DNA of 64,000 bases from Clostridiales bacterium GWF2_38_85 (GTDB taxonomy: Bacteria; Bacillota; Clostridia; Oscillospirales; CAG-382): assembly GCA_001797275.1 (NCBI GenBank), contig MGOY01000013.1, positions 1-64,000 of the forward strand. The letters are read 5' to 3'. Each line of letters begins with the position of its first letter. Position 1 is the first letter of the stretch. Positions 46,373 through 56,617 of this stretch are shown here, one piece after another. A program made the translations under genes and the position numbers. The notes beneath the pieces were generated by a model. The model was not told the origin of the DNA. It was given only the letters and a program-made list of their open reading frames with translations, and did not search any database.

Positions 46373-47215
46373 TCACGATTTCCTTTTTTTCTCAATTGGT
46401 ATATAAATATCCTCGTTGAATGTCCGGCTGTCCTCAACGTAAGTCTCAAATTGATCCCCGTGGCTTTCCGCACACTGGTAATCGCTTTTTGGCATCCAAA
46501 CATTCAAAATATAAGACCATGACTTATGGATCGTGTTTACAAAATCAAAATGTGATGTCGGCGGCGTGGTGAATATAGCATAAAGACCACCGGAGACGTG
46601 AAGCTGCTTTGTATCCGTAATATCGCCTTTTGCATCCTCTGTTCGGATACCTATAAAATAATCAAGGTGGTTTGTGTCGTTGTTCCATCGGCAAACGCCA
46701 TAATCTATGCAGACCTCTCCGCCGGAGAGGCGTTTTGAAAGCTTTTTGCAATTGTATTTATTCCAAAAATTCGGTGTATAATTTTCGTCGCTCCAATAGC
46801 CAGTCAAATTAAAACTAGGTATTGTATTAATTTTAGGCGTTATCTCAAAGGTTGGAACTTGTAAATAAATACGGTCATACAGCTTCAAGCTATTGTCAGC
46901 GGCTTTGTATTCTGTAGGCAAAACATGATGCTCTGCTTTAAACGCTCGCGTAAAATTTTCTTTGGAATTAAAGCCGTATTCAAAAGCGATATCTGATATG
47001 GGGCGGTAACTATTGTCTATCTCTCGCACTATTTCCGATAATCGTCTTTTTCGGATGTAATCAGCAGGTGTCAAATGTGTGACTTCTTTGAATACCCGTA
47101 AAAAGTGATATTCCGAATAACCCGCCGCTTTCGCTAAATCGGAAAGGTTCAAGTCGGTTTTTAAATTGAATTCTATATATACCAGTGCGTTTTCAATGTG
47201 TTCTTCATAGTTCAT
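46373..47215 (-). CDS. AraC-family regulator with GyrI-like effector-binding domain
   Basis: The 280-aa protein has two N-terminal AraC helix-turn-helix motifs (residues ~8-105: LSDLAKAAGYSEYHFLRVFKEVTHLTPADYIRKRRL and ISDIAFEYGFNSKENFTRAFKAEHHVLPTEY, given here as the two core segments). The C-terminal ~165 residues are a GyrI-like domain (YFIGIRTEDAKGD, GLYAIFTTPPTSH, FETYVED). It belongs to the Rob/SoxS-with-effector-domain type that senses small molecules, often drugs. It precedes, on the same strand, an unknown gene and the lipoprotein with a related domain. Confidence 0.88.
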   Translation of the reverse strand: MNYEEHIENALVYIEFNLKTDLNLSDLAKAAGYSEYHFLRVFKEVTHLTPADYIRKRRLSEIVREIDNSYRPISDIAFEYGFNSKENFTRAFKAEHHVLPTEYKAADNSLKLYDRIYLQVPTFEITPKINTIPSFNLTGYWSDENYTPNFWNKYNCKKLSKRLSGGEVCIDYGVCRWNNDTNHLDYFIGIRTEDAKGDITDTKQLHVSGGLYAIFTTPPTSHFDFVNTIHKSWSYILNVWMPKSDYQCAESHGDQFETYVEDSRTFNEDIYIPIEKKRKS

Positions 47216-47459
47216 AATTTAATATACCTAATTCAGCATGAAAATCGTAATCGGAACTTTTCGATGATACTAGCGATGAATAATGAGCGTAATTTCTGAC
47301 AGCAGTCTCGTCGTTCATTCATTTTATGTAGTTATCTGTATCGTCGATATTTCCGGACGAGAGGTATAAACGTTTACCAATGATTTTTTATAATAGATCA
47401 TTTTTTCGCCTTCCATTTATATAAATAATGCGATCATTAATTTCCATATTGCTTATTAT

Positions 47460-47909
47460 CTACTTGATAAATTCACCTTGAATAGTTTGATAATCAATAA
47501 AAATGTTATAGCGTTCAGGCTTAAACATTAGAACGCACAACCCTTCGTCCTCCGGCCCATTGAAATGGTCTGCTAATTCATCGTACCACATTTGACGTTT
47601 TATCTCCAAATCGGTAATTATTTCGGTTTTACCTATTAAAGATATACCCGTAAAGCTTTTGTTTTCAAATAAATATATACAAGCACGCGGGTCTTTTCTT
47701 ATACGGTTTGGTTTATTTGCGCTAACTCCCGTACAGAAAGCAATCCAATTTGTTCCATCTGCTCTTGAAGCTGAAATCATTGAAGCAGACGGATAACCCA
47801 ATTCATCTGTTAACGTCATAACCCAATCAAATGTAAGCCCCGATTCTCGCGTATGTGCGGTGCATTTATTGATTAAATCTTCAGCTTTTTTCAGTAATAT
47901 TATACTCAT
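47460..47909 (-). CDS. Pyridoxamine 5'-phosphate oxidase-like flavin protein
   Basis: The 149-aa protein starts at ATG 47909 with GGGGAT ~8 bp upstream. It has the split-barrel PNPOx-like (general stress protein 26 type) pattern: GYPSASMISASRADGTNWIAFCTGVSANKPNRIRKDPRACIYL (core region), GISLIGKTEIITD and VLMFKPERYNIF. Such proteins bind FMN or F420 and their substrates are generally unknown. The gene appears monocistronic. Confidence 0.82.
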   Translation of the reverse strand: MSIILLKKAEDLINKCTAHTRESGLTFDWVMTLTDELGYPSASMISASRADGTNWIAFCTGVSANKPNRIRKDPRACIYLFENKSFTGISLIGKTEIITDLEIKRQMWYDELADHFNGPEDEGLCVLMFKPERYNIFIDYQTIQGEFIK

Positions 47910-48047
47910 TAAATGATCCCCTTTTAATATAAATAATCGAAACTCAGTCACCATCTTTTCATGGAAAATGAAAGAAGTCGACTGTTGATAACAGATTTTA
48001 TTATTAAATTACTCCGGTATAACTACTTAAAATAGGTATTTTGCATA

Positions 48048-48428
48048 TTATGCGGTCACCATAAAACCCCATAAAACGCCGAATTTGTCTACAAAATTAC
48101 CCACCAGTTTACTGTATGGTGTTTCGTAGAATGGAATAGGAGTTTCATCTGTTTTTAGATTTTCATAGCAAGTAAGCAATTCATCTACTGTATTGAATGT
48201 AATTGTTAAATGCACACCACAACTTATACCGAATGTATCGTTCAAAAATTTTAATGCATCATTTAAATACACCTCTGTACCATGAATATTCATAACAGCA
48301 TGAGCTATTTTTTTACCATCAGACATATAATCAATTGATTCTGCGTCTACTTTTGTGTTAAACGATTTTTCATACAAGTCAATCGCTTCCATGCAATTTC
48401 CGTTAAAATGTAAATGAGGTATGAGCAT
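48048..48428 (-). CDS. VOC-family protein (PhnB/glyoxalase-like)
   Basis: The 126-aa protein has GGAGG before its ATG. The double beta-alpha-beta-beta-beta pattern and PhnB-type motifs are clear: PHLHFNGNCMEAIDLYEKSF, AHAVMNIHGTEVYLNDA, GVHLTITFNTVDELL and VDKFGVLWGFMV. Members include glyoxalases, dioxygenases and drug-binding proteins. The substrate is unknown. Confidence 0.87.
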   Translation of the reverse strand: MLIPHLHFNGNCMEAIDLYEKSFNTKVDAESIDYMSDGKKIAHAVMNIHGTEVYLNDALKFLNDTFGISCGVHLTITFNTVDELLTCYENLKTDETPIPFYETPYSKLVGNFVDKFGVLWGFMVTA

Positions 48429-48547
48429 ATTTTATTCCTCCGATAATGTAAATTTAAAACTATTCTTCCGTTGTACAATTTAAACAAACTGGGAAGTTCG
48501 TAATTTAGTTTGATTTGCCAAATATGCTTATACTATACATCATGAAA

Positions 48548-48946
48548 TTATATACAAATACACCAGCCGATTCCATACTTATCTACAACTTGAGCAACAC
48601 AAGCGTTCCATGGAGCCGATCCCACAGGACTTATTACCATTCCGCCTTCGCTTAACACTGAAAATGCCTTCTTTACCGCTTCTTCACTGCCTAGACCTAA
48701 ACCCAATTCGGTGTTATGTCGTGATAGAGTAATTTCCGCAAGATGACGATCTTCTAAATAATTGCCAAATTCACTTACTGCAAAAATTTCTTCCTCGCCA
48801 CACATCAATGACGCGTGAAAAAAATGTTGTCCAATTTCTTCTTCGTCATGAATCACATGATATCCTAATGTTAATCCAAATGCTTCTTTGTATCGCTCTA
48901 CTGCTTCAAAACTGTTTTTTATGTATAATGTCGCTCCGAGTTTCAT
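48548..48946 (-). CDS. VOC-family protein (PhnB-like)
   Basis: The 132-aa protein has AAGGAT before its ATG. Family features are GATLYIKNSFEAVERYKEAFGLTLGYHV, FFHASLMCGEEEIFAVSE, GSEEAVKKAFSVLSEGGMVISPVGSAPW and VVDKYGIGWCICI. It is a paralogue of the protein at 48048-48428 with only moderate similarity. The substrate is unknown. Confidence 0.87.
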   Translation of the reverse strand: MKLGATLYIKNSFEAVERYKEAFGLTLGYHVIHDEEEIGQHFFHASLMCGEEEIFAVSEFGNYLEDRHLAEITLSRHNTELGLGLGSEEAVKKAFSVLSEGGMVISPVGSAPWNACVAQVVDKYGIGWCICI

Positions 48947-49054
48947 AATAAATTATCCTTCGCATATTTTTGATATTGATTCATTAAAAGCGATTAAAAA
49001 ATGTTTTGCTCATTAGAAATAAAGCTAAATTCAAATGATTTATTTGTTCTTTAA

Positions 49055-50104
49055 TCATACACTAAGCTCCTTTTCAACTAGCATCATAATTTGTTGCCAT
49101 TCATCAGTATTAAAATCGTGGAAAGTAAAAGCACCGCCGATACACTTGTATTCGGTTTTTCCGTTTAGAGTGATTGGAATACCTCTGCGGCATTTATCGC
49201 TGCATGTTCCCCCACTGTACCACGCACAATCCCACGCACCGTTCTGCATTTGCGATAGGATATTTACCGATAAATCAATACTGTCTTTATATTTATCAAT
49301 GTTGTATAGGTTCGCTTTAACCGAAAAATGTTTACGTGAAAAATCGAGTGTAAATATTACTCGCTTTGCTTTTGAAAACACGCATTTATAACCTTTGTTG
49401 ATGTTCAAGTCAATAACCTTAGGCTTCGTGTACTTTATTTCGGATTTTAAATTAGTTCTCTTTGCAAGGTCGATAAACATATTTACGGTATTTATTTTAT
49501 CGTCAGGAGTGTAAACAGCAACATTGTCAAGCGTTGGTTTCTTCTCAATTTCGAACAAGAATTGGCACGGTTTTTCGCCATTTGTGTTAAGGGGTGAAGA
49601 AATAATCTCTTTTAGTTTAACTGCTGCTCCTAACATATTTTGATAATGATAACGAAAATGTCCGGCACAGCAACCACAATATGTAGGAGAAACCAAAAAC
49701 GGCTGTTTGAGCTTTTTTATCATTCCGCATGAACAAGTCGTTTTACCCTCATGAACTCCGTTTTGATATCCTGTCATTGTAATGGTAAACATACCGTCAT
49801 CAATACTCTGTGGTGTCATCATTAGATCTACTGAGGAGATCAGCATTAATTTCTCCGCAATGCTTTTTTTGGAGTTTAATTTTCCAAACGCTTTACAGTC
49901 CTTATCACGTTTTCCACCTTTGCAACAACCTTGTTGTTCCATTATTGCGAAGCACTGTTCTTTTGTAAGCAGTTTATCCATTTGGTCGATAAGTGTAATC
50001 ATTGATTTCTGATTGTTTTCTTCGGAAAAATCAAACTGTGTTAAAATATCATCGGATATTCCTTGCTCCAACATTGTTTTATTGATTTTCTTCATGCTCG
50101 GCAT
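49055..50104 (-). CDS. Cys-rich hypothetical protein (DUF6144-like)
   Basis: The 349-aa protein has AAGG ~9 bp before its ATG. The N-terminal ~200 residues are Cys-rich (EQCFAIMEQQGCCKGGKRDKDC, TTCSCGMIKKL, SPTYCGCCAGHFRYHYQ), suggesting metal binding and resembling DUF6144. The C-terminal ~150 residues look like a separate domain with CAWYSGGTCSDKCRRGIP and YKCIGGAFTFHDF. No function is known. A two-domain fusion is possible. Confidence 0.7.
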   Translation of the reverse strand: MPSMKKINKTMLEQGISDDILTQFDFSEENNQKSMITLIDQMDKLLTKEQCFAIMEQQGCCKGGKRDKDCKAFGKLNSKKSIAEKLMLISSVDLMMTPQSIDDGMFTITMTGYQNGVHEGKTTCSCGMIKKLKQPFLVSPTYCGCCAGHFRYHYQNMLGAAVKLKEIISSPLNTNGEKPCQFLFEIEKKPTLDNVAVYTPDDKINTVNMFIDLAKRTNLKSEIKYTKPKVIDLNINKGYKCVFSKAKRVIFTLDFSRKHFSVKANLYNIDKYKDSIDLSVNILSQMQNGAWDCAWYSGGTCSDKCRRGIPITLNGKTEYKCIGGAFTFHDFNTDEWQQIMMLVEKELSV

Positions 50105-50152
50105 ATCATTTTCTACCTTTCTTCAAATTTAATATATAAAGCGTCGTTTTAA

Positions 50153-51097
50153 TTACAATAAATCAATGATCAAATTTACCACATCGTTGTAATCCCTGTG
50201 TGAACTCAATACTGTTGCTTGAAGCACATATACAATATCTCGTTTGGGTATAACCTTTATCTGCTGACCGCCATAGCCGCTGCAGCCATAACCGTCGGGA
50301 GAGATCCACCACATATAGCCGTAACCCTGCTTTATCAGAGTGTGTCCGTGGGTGAGGTCAAGGGGAGTGAGTGCTTCTTTCACATATACTTCCGATACAA
50401 TCTTTTCGTCGTTCCACTTGCCGCCATTTTTAAACAGCATTCCGATTTTAGCAAGATCACGGGCTGAAAGGTCGGATTGTGCCTGCTCTGCCGGTGTCGT
50501 ACCGATATTATAACAAAGCCCATCTGAAAAAGTAAACCATCTTCCACTTTCGATTCCGAGAGGCTTATACAAAAATTCGTTACAAAAATCAAATGTATTC
50601 ATACCTGTTGCAGTTGAAAGCACTGCGGAGAGCAGTATGACATCCCATTCCTTATACACTGATTTTGTACCGGGGAGCGAATCCATTTTTACATCAGCAA
50701 GATATGCAAGACGGTCTTTTGTGCGGCAGAACTGCTGTAACATCGGACAGTGATATTTCACACCGCCATTCCAATAGATCCCACTTTTCATTGTGAGTAG
50801 GTGCTTTATCGTTATCATTGAGTGATAAGGATTGTTTCTTCCATCAAAAACAGGTAAATAAGTTGCAATAGGCTCGTCAACGTTTTTTATAAATCCCCGA
50901 TCAATGGCGATTCCGCAGCAAATAGACAAAATACTTTTCCATATGGATTTTACATTATTACGGCTATTCTCGGTGAATTTGTTGTAATACCGTTCAAGAA
51001 CGATTTTGTCGCCCTTGTATATAAGTACGCTATTGAGTAATCTGTAATGATGTGCTTTTGCATATTCATCAAAGCGGTGGATAAGTTCGGGATTCAT
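50153..51097 (-). CDS. Serine hydrolase (beta-lactamase class C / PBP-like)
   Basis: The 314-aa protein starts at ATG 51097, 7 bp after AGGAGT. The SxxK motif is SIWKSILS near residue 60, a Tyr motif lies at SVYKEWDVILLSAVLS (YxN-like, here YKE), and the third motif region is YGYMWWISPDGYGCSGYGGQQI (HxG replaced by YGG-type). There is no signal peptide. This is a Beta-lactamase (PF00144) esterase/peptidase-type fold; a true beta-lactamase is not implied. Confidence 0.85.
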   Translation of the reverse strand: MNPELIHRFDEYAKAHHYRLLNSVLIYKGDKIVLERYYNKFTENSRNNVKSIWKSILSICCGIAIDRGFIKNVDEPIATYLPVFDGRNNPYHSMITIKHLLTMKSGIYWNGGVKYHCPMLQQFCRTKDRLAYLADVKMDSLPGTKSVYKEWDVILLSAVLSTATGMNTFDFCNEFLYKPLGIESGRWFTFSDGLCYNIGTTPAEQAQSDLSARDLAKIGMLFKNGGKWNDEKIVSEVYVKEALTPLDLTHGHTLIKQGYGYMWWISPDGYGCSGYGGQQIKVIPKRDIVYVLQATVLSSHRDYNDVVNLIIDLL

Positions 51098-51154
51098 GAA
51101 ATACTCCTGTAAGTACAACTAAGCTCGAATTAATCCAAACTCAAGTACTATTTT

Positions 51155-52051
51155 TTATTTTATCTTTGTCATCATGTCCTTGACATTTATTCCGTCAATT
51201 GTCATTCCGTCAAGTTTACAATCTGTGATTTTAACATTCTCAAAAGAAGCATTTTTGAATTTTGCTAATCGTAAATCAGATCCGTCGAATTCGGCACCAG
51301 CCATATCGATACAACCAAATTTGGCTTCACTCATCGTCAGTCCTCTATAACTCGTAAATGACATATTAATATTTCCAAAACGAGCTCCTTGCATATTTAT
51401 GTCATTAAATTCTGCGTTACTAAGGTTCAAGTCTTCAAAAACCGCGTCTTCCAAAGATTCGTGAGCAAGTGTAAATAATTTCTTTTGTTTCACTTCCTGA
51501 AATTCAGATGAAGTTTCTGTTGGTAATTTTCCGATAACAGTAACTACGTCACTTAGGTTCTTCCTTTCACGAACAGGCATTTCTACCGCCGGTGTTCCTA
51601 TTGTTAAAATAGCTACTGGAGTATGATTTTTAGTAATAGGAAGAAGAGCCTTGCACTTTTCCACATCCATAGGACCTATCCAACATCCACCAAGCCCAAG
51701 CTCAACAGCCTTAAGTAAAATGAGATTAGCAGCACCGGCAGTATCCTGATATGAAAACATCCTGCCACGTTCGCCGAATTTTTTTTGAAGGATATCGACA
51801 ATGTCTTCATCGATACAAATTACTATTAAAAGCGGGATATTATCAATCCACGAAATATGCGCAATATCTGGATGAAACTTATTTATTATACTTTTATCGC
51901 ATACCGCATAAAAATGCCACGATTGATTATTACATGCATTCGGTGCCCGTACACCAGCTTCAAGAAGTTTTCGCATCTGAATATCTGAAACAGGTTTATT
52001 TTCATATGAGCGTATACATGTCCTTTTTTTCAACAAATCAACAAATTCCAT
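51155..52051 (-). CDS. Nitroreductase fused to a pentapeptide-repeat domain
   Basis: The 298-aa protein has an N-terminal nitroreductase domain (~1-175) with FMN-binding features: RTCIRSYENKPVSD, EAGVRAPNACNNQSWHFY, AGAANLILLKAVELGLGGCWIGP and ILTIGTPAV. After a linker (~178-195) a C-terminal ~95 residues form pentapeptide repeats (A/F-x-x-x-x: NLSNAEFNDINMQGARFGNI ... AEFDGSDLRLAKFKNASF). The fusion is unusual. The repeat could mediate protein or DNA-gyrase-like contacts; this is inference. Confidence 0.88.
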   Translation of the reverse strand: MEFVDLLKKRTCIRSYENKPVSDIQMRKLLEAGVRAPNACNNQSWHFYAVCDKSIINKFHPDIAHISWIDNIPLLIVICIDEDIVDILQKKFGERGRMFSYQDTAGAANLILLKAVELGLGGCWIGPMDVEKCKALLPITKNHTPVAILTIGTPAVEMPVRERKNLSDVVTVIGKLPTETSSEFQEVKQKKLFTLAHESLEDAVFEDLNLSNAEFNDINMQGARFGNINMSFTSYRGLTMSEAKFGCIDMAGAEFDGSDLRLAKFKNASFENVKITDCKLDGMTIDGINVKDMMTKIK

Positions 52052-52067
52052 TTTTATTACCCCTTAT

Positions 52068-54430
52068 TTATTTGATATATTTTCCGATTATCGATCTACT
52101 ATTCATTTTCAATTCCGCCGGAGTGCCTGTAGCAATTATATAACCACCGTCACTGCCGCCGCCGGGGCCAAGCTCCACAATATAGTCGCAGTTTGATAAT
52201 ACATACGGATCATGCTCTGTAATAATTACGCTGCCGCCACCATCGACTATCTCTTGCAATAACTCCATTAACTTTTCGCTGTCATAAAAGGACAATCCGG
52301 TTGTCGGCTCATCGAGGATGTACAACACATCAGAGGATTTACGTATCTTTACAAGCTCCCGTGCAAGTTTGATGCGTTGACTCTCACCGCCTGATATTGA
52401 CGGCGTTTTCTGCCCAAGTTTTATATACCCCATACCGACACGCCGTAGTGTTGAAAGCATTTCACAGATGATTTTATCCTTACCATCAAAATAGTGTTCA
52501 GCCTCATCAACTGTCATGTCGAGTATATCACGGATATTTTTTCCGTCCACTTCTATTTCACATGCTTCGGGAATAAATCCTGTCGTGCCGCAGGCTTCGC
52601 AGTCTAAGTCTAAAAAATTACCCATGCCGATATAATGGCGAACAACACCCTCTCCGTGGCAGACACGGCAGCCACCCTCTGAGTTTGCAGAAAATAATCC
52701 TGCCGGCATTCCTGATTCACGGGCAAACAGGGTGCGAACACGGTCAAATATCCCTGTATAAGTAGCCGGACAGGATGTTCTTGACCGCCCTATGGGTTTT
52801 TGATCTATGACAATACACTTTTTTATATTCTCATAACCTGATAACTTTGCATCAACTGCCGGAAGTTCTTCGACATTATCCTCTTCATCTTTAACAAATC
52901 TCGATTTCAACGCTTGTTTTAGTAGTGGAACAAGGGTGTCCGAAACAAGACTCGACTTGCCGCTTCCCGATACTCCAGCAACACCGACCATAACATTAAA
53001 CGGGAAATCGGCACTCACATCCCGAAGATTGTGCAACTTTGCTTCACTGATATGCAGTACTTCTGATGTATTAAACGGACGTGTTTCCGGTTTTATATGA
53101 AATCCTTTTTTAATTGACAAATAAGGAGCGGTTCGTGAATTGTCACAGGTAAGGAATTCATCATATCCGCCTTCAAAAATCTTTATACCGCCACCTGTTC
53201 CGGCATCGGGACCGAGATCAATAATATAATCGGCGGCACGCATGAAGTTTTCATCATGTTCAACTGCAACTACCGTGTTCCCTCTCTCCACAAGCCGCTT
53301 AATGATGGAAATCAGCTTTTCCTTTTCAACCTCATGAAGTCCGATTGTCGGCTCGTCAAAGACAAATATGATAGAATCCATCTCCGCAATGATGTAGCTT
53401 GCAAGAAAAAGCCGTTGAATTTCACCGCCCGAAAGTGTAGGAACAGGGCGGGACAGCGACAAGTGATGTAGCCCTACATCCACCATGCAATCTAATTTCG
53501 TAATAATTTCCCCATGTAGGGGCGAACTTTGTTTTTCCGTTAAATTAACTAAGAAATCCCTCAACTCACTAATGTACATATTTTCAAGCTCAGTGATCGT
53601 TTTCCCACCGATAGTAGTGTGAGCAGCCATTTCACCAAGTCCGCTGCCATTACATTTCGGACAAGAAATTTCCTCAGCATAAATACGAGAATATAAGAAT
53701 AAATGCTGTCTCGGTGTCGGATTCTCAACACTGGTATAGGTGTGATCACCCACAGGGACAAAAGCGTTGACTCCGCTAAACTGCGTTTTGGGTGAGCCAT
53801 ATTTTAATGCGATAAACTGTTCAATGGTAAGGGATGCAAGCGTCTGGTCGGGTGATACGCTGAGATGCTTGTAATAATCAGCAATCTTGTTTCTCCATGT
53901 CGGAATCTTCTGTAACTTACCCTCCAATACATCCTTAACCGCAATCGACTTATCACCATATAAAGCTTCCTCATCAATTTGCTTGAACTTGCCAGCACCA
54001 AGACACTTCGGGCACATTCCGGCAGCAGAGAATTTCTGAAACATATTCATTGCAAGAGGCATTCCGTCATCGTATTCCGCTTCACGCTTGCCATAGGATG
54101 CAAAAAGTACTGCAAGCATTGCCGAAAGACTTGTCCGTGTGCCGACGGTGCTTCTCGGGTTTGACTGACGAATGATACGTTGTTCGACAGCGACAGTGGG
54201 CGACAATCCGCTGATACTGTCAAAAGTCGAAACGCTGTCAACATAAGCTGTGTACCCGAAAACATCAGATACCGCCGTCTACCTTCCTCGTACAGTGTAT
54301 CAAAAGCAAGGCTTGATTTACCGCTTCCTGACACTCCGGTAATGACTGTGAGCTTGCCACGGGGGATTTTCACATCAACGCTTTTGAGGTTATGGATTCG
54401 TGCGTTTTTTATTTCGATAAAATCATTCAT
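52068..54430 (-). pseudogene. uvrA2: UvrA2-type excinuclease ABC subunit A paralogue, frameshifted near its N terminus
   Basis: The 5' part (54430 downward) gives [50 protein letters not shown], split here for description, then diverges. The correct continuation ([33 protein letters not shown]) is in another frame, requiring one extra T near 54244-54247. The rest is intact to 52068: zinc-finger pairs CPKCLGAG/CPKCNGSG and CRVCHGEG/CEACGTTG, two ABC signatures TLSGGEIQR and SISGGESQR, and second Walker [13 protein letters not shown]. At ~787 aa it is short, lacking the UvrB-binding insert, like UvrA2/DrrC proteins linked to drug tolerance. Confidence 0.85.
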
Positions 54431-54462
54431 ATGGTCACTTCCGTTTTGCTATATGTTTTACA

Positions 54463-55632
54463 TTAAACTTTGGCATTTTTGATCTCCTTTTTGGTAAGAA
54501 TGTGCCAGATGTCATTTCCAACGAAACCACATATTCGATACATAGCTTCTGGATGTGTCTTGTTATTGATTTTACCTGATACAGTAACAAACAGTGCCTT
54601 TTTTCTCAAACGTATCAGCAGTTCATTTACTACTGCTTGACCAAACCCTTTATTTCGATAATCGGGAGAGGTCTGTATCCATTCAAGAGAACCTTCTTTT
54701 GTTTCCGCATCGAATTCTGCAATACCTGATGCTGTTATTTCAGAAGTTAGATCATTATAAATTCCAATCCATAAATCCTGACAATGAACCGATTGTTTCA
54801 TCAACCCTGTAATATAATCCGAAGTAACGTTTATATCATCGTAACACTGATTAATGTGGTTTGTTAACACTTCAGCAACGTCTGTTGAATTAAGTGTTTT
54901 GATTGTAAATCCAGTTGGAATAGCAGGCTCTTGCACATCATTTAAAGTATGTATAATACGAAAATATGTTATATCATTATATTCGTCCAAGAGTTTTTCG
55001 GAGAAGATGTCATTATGTAATATAAGTATATTGTTTGGAGGTATTAGATTTTTTGCTTTCCAAAATGGAATAGATAATAATTTACAAGGAGCTTTCAGAT
55101 AATCAGTTATGGATATGTTGGTTGATTCTTTTTCACTTATTTTATTTATTTCATACCTATCTTTTGTCAATTCAACTAACTCATCATTAATCCTGACAAA
55201 TCCCACTTTTAAAAAAGCATGTTCAGCGGTTTTCCTTTCAGATGAGAAATAATCATAAATAGCGTTAAGCTTCATTTTATTAAAAGCGTGATCTGCAAGA
55301 AGCCGGAGCGCTTCAATTGAATAACCATTACCACGGTAGTTATACTCTATCACAACGCCGATGATATACTTTTTGCAACAATTGCTGTAATGGATATCAA
55401 CTTCACCGACCGGAACATTGTCGTCGTTTCTTATGATATAAGCATAATAATTATCCGTACCATTGTTCCAATTTTTGTACCATTCACGCACCTGATCTAT
55501 GGTTTGATAATAGCAACCGTTTACATTGTCGCCATAACCCTGATTATAAGACATTGTTTTTTCATCTGAAATCAAGTGGCGGTGGTATTCAAGTTCGTTT
55601 TCAGCGGGGATATGTAAAGTTAATCGTTCCAT
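54463..55632 (-). CDS. Tandem two-domain GNAT acetyltransferase
   Basis: The 389-aa protein starts at ATG 55632, overlapping the stop of the S66 peptidase gene. The N-terminal GNAT (~1-160) is of the RimJ/L type (YIIGVVIEYNYRGNGYSIEALRLLADHAF, AEHAFLKVGFVRI). The C-terminal GNAT (~235-389) has ASGIAEFDAETKEGSLEWIQTSPDYRNKGFGQAVVNELL in its core. Either domain could acetylate small amines. The fusion with both domains apparently intact is of note. It is followed by the uvrA2 gene. Confidence 0.85.
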   Translation of the reverse strand: MERLTLHIPAENELEYHRHLISDEKTMSYNQGYGDNVNGCYYQTIDQVREWYKNWNNGTDNYYAYIIRNDDNVPVGEVDIHYSNCCKKYIIGVVIEYNYRGNGYSIEALRLLADHAFNKMKLNAIYDYFSSERKTAEHAFLKVGFVRINDELVELTKDRYEINKISEKESTNISITDYLKAPCKLLSIPFWKAKNLIPPNNILILHNDIFSEKLLDEYNDITYFRIIHTLNDVQEPAIPTGFTIKTLNSTDVAEVLTNHINQCYDDINVTSDYITGLMKQSVHCQDLWIGIYNDLTSEITASGIAEFDAETKEGSLEWIQTSPDYRNKGFGQAVVNELLIRLRKKALFVTVSGKINNKTHPEAMYRICGFVGNDIWHILTKKEIKNAKV

Positions 55633-56543
55633 CACACTACCCCACTTTCCGTAAACTCGAATTTTCCTGAGGCGGTATCAAGTGTTGCGGATATTCCGAT
55701 CGGCCATATTGCATTATTTATTCCATGCCCGAAATCCTCACAGCGTACAACCGGAATACGATAACGTTCACCTAAACGGTGCAGTATCTCATCAATGAGC
55801 GGCTGCTCTTCTTTTGAATAATGTCCGAACACAAGTCCTGTTACATATTTGAAAACATTTCTTTGCTCGAGATTAGAAAACCATTTTGAGACAACGGCAG
55901 GTGAACTGAACATTTCATGGTCTTCAATAAACAACAAATACTTTTTGCTTTTATCCAAGTCAAAATATGTACTGCCTTGTAATGAAGCATAATTTACAAG
56001 ATAGCCACCCGTTAAAACACCCTCGCAATCCCCCTCATGAATTGTTCTCCATTCGCTGTTATTGAAATAATCCGTATCGGTCGTCATTAAACGTTTCTCA
56101 AAAGACTGTCGGTTATAATCAGTCAGATTATCGAAAGTACGCAACGAAGCACCGTAAAAAGTTATCAATCCGGTTTTGCTGTGAACTGCATTCAGAATTG
56201 TCGTACTATCACTGTAGCTGCAAATAATCTTCGGATGTTGTTTAATATTTTCATAATCAATATAAGGTAAAATTTCATTGCATACTTCACCACCACCGAA
56301 TAAAAGCATTTCAACACTATTGTCAGCTATCATTGTATTGAAATCATCTGTGCGTTCGTCTACACTTCCCGCATAACCATTTTTATCGGAAAAAAGGTGC
56401 TTTGATAACTTTATTTGAAATCCTAATTGTTGAAGTGTCATAATTGAATTCTGAATGTATTTCGGCTTTAGTGCAAAGGAAGGCGCAATGATTCCGATAG
56501 TATCACCTTTTTGTAATCGATCAGGTTTTATTATATTACTCAT
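55632..56543 (-). CDS. S66-family serine carboxypeptidase (MccF / LD-carboxypeptidase)
   Basis: The 303-aa protein shows S66 features: GDTIGIIAPSFALKPKY, the nucleophile region KIICSYSDSTTILNAV, FIEDHEMFSS with the catalytic Glu, and CEDFGHGINNAIWPIGI with the catalytic His. MccF cleaves processed microcin C-type toxins; LD-carboxypeptidases trim murein tetrapeptides. The lack of a signal peptide, the neighbouring GNAT and UvrA2 genes, and the MccF-like FGGGEVCNE segment favour an immunity or detoxification role, by inference. Confidence 0.88.
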   Translation of the reverse strand: MSNIIKPDRLQKGDTIGIIAPSFALKPKYIQNSIMTLQQLGFQIKLSKHLFSDKNGYAGSVDERTDDFNTMIADNSVEMLLFGGGEVCNEILPYIDYENIKQHPKIICSYSDSTTILNAVHSKTGLITFYGASLRTFDNLTDYNRQSFEKRLMTTDTDYFNNSEWRTIHEGDCEGVLTGGYLVNYASLQGSTYFDLDKSKKYLLFIEDHEMFSSPAVVSKWFSNLEQRNVFKYVTGLVFGHYSKEEQPLIDEILHRLGERYRIPVVRCEDFGHGINNAIWPIGISATLDTASGKFEFTESGVV

Positions 56544-56617
56544 TTTTGCTGCTCCTTATAATACATCCAATTATCATGGACCTTGATTTATTTTAACAAC
56601 ATACTATTTATAAATTA

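Noticed and set aside
50153-51097. Beta-lactamase resistance gene
   Set aside because: The protein has no signal peptide and its third motif is atypical, so only a general serine hydrolase call is justified.
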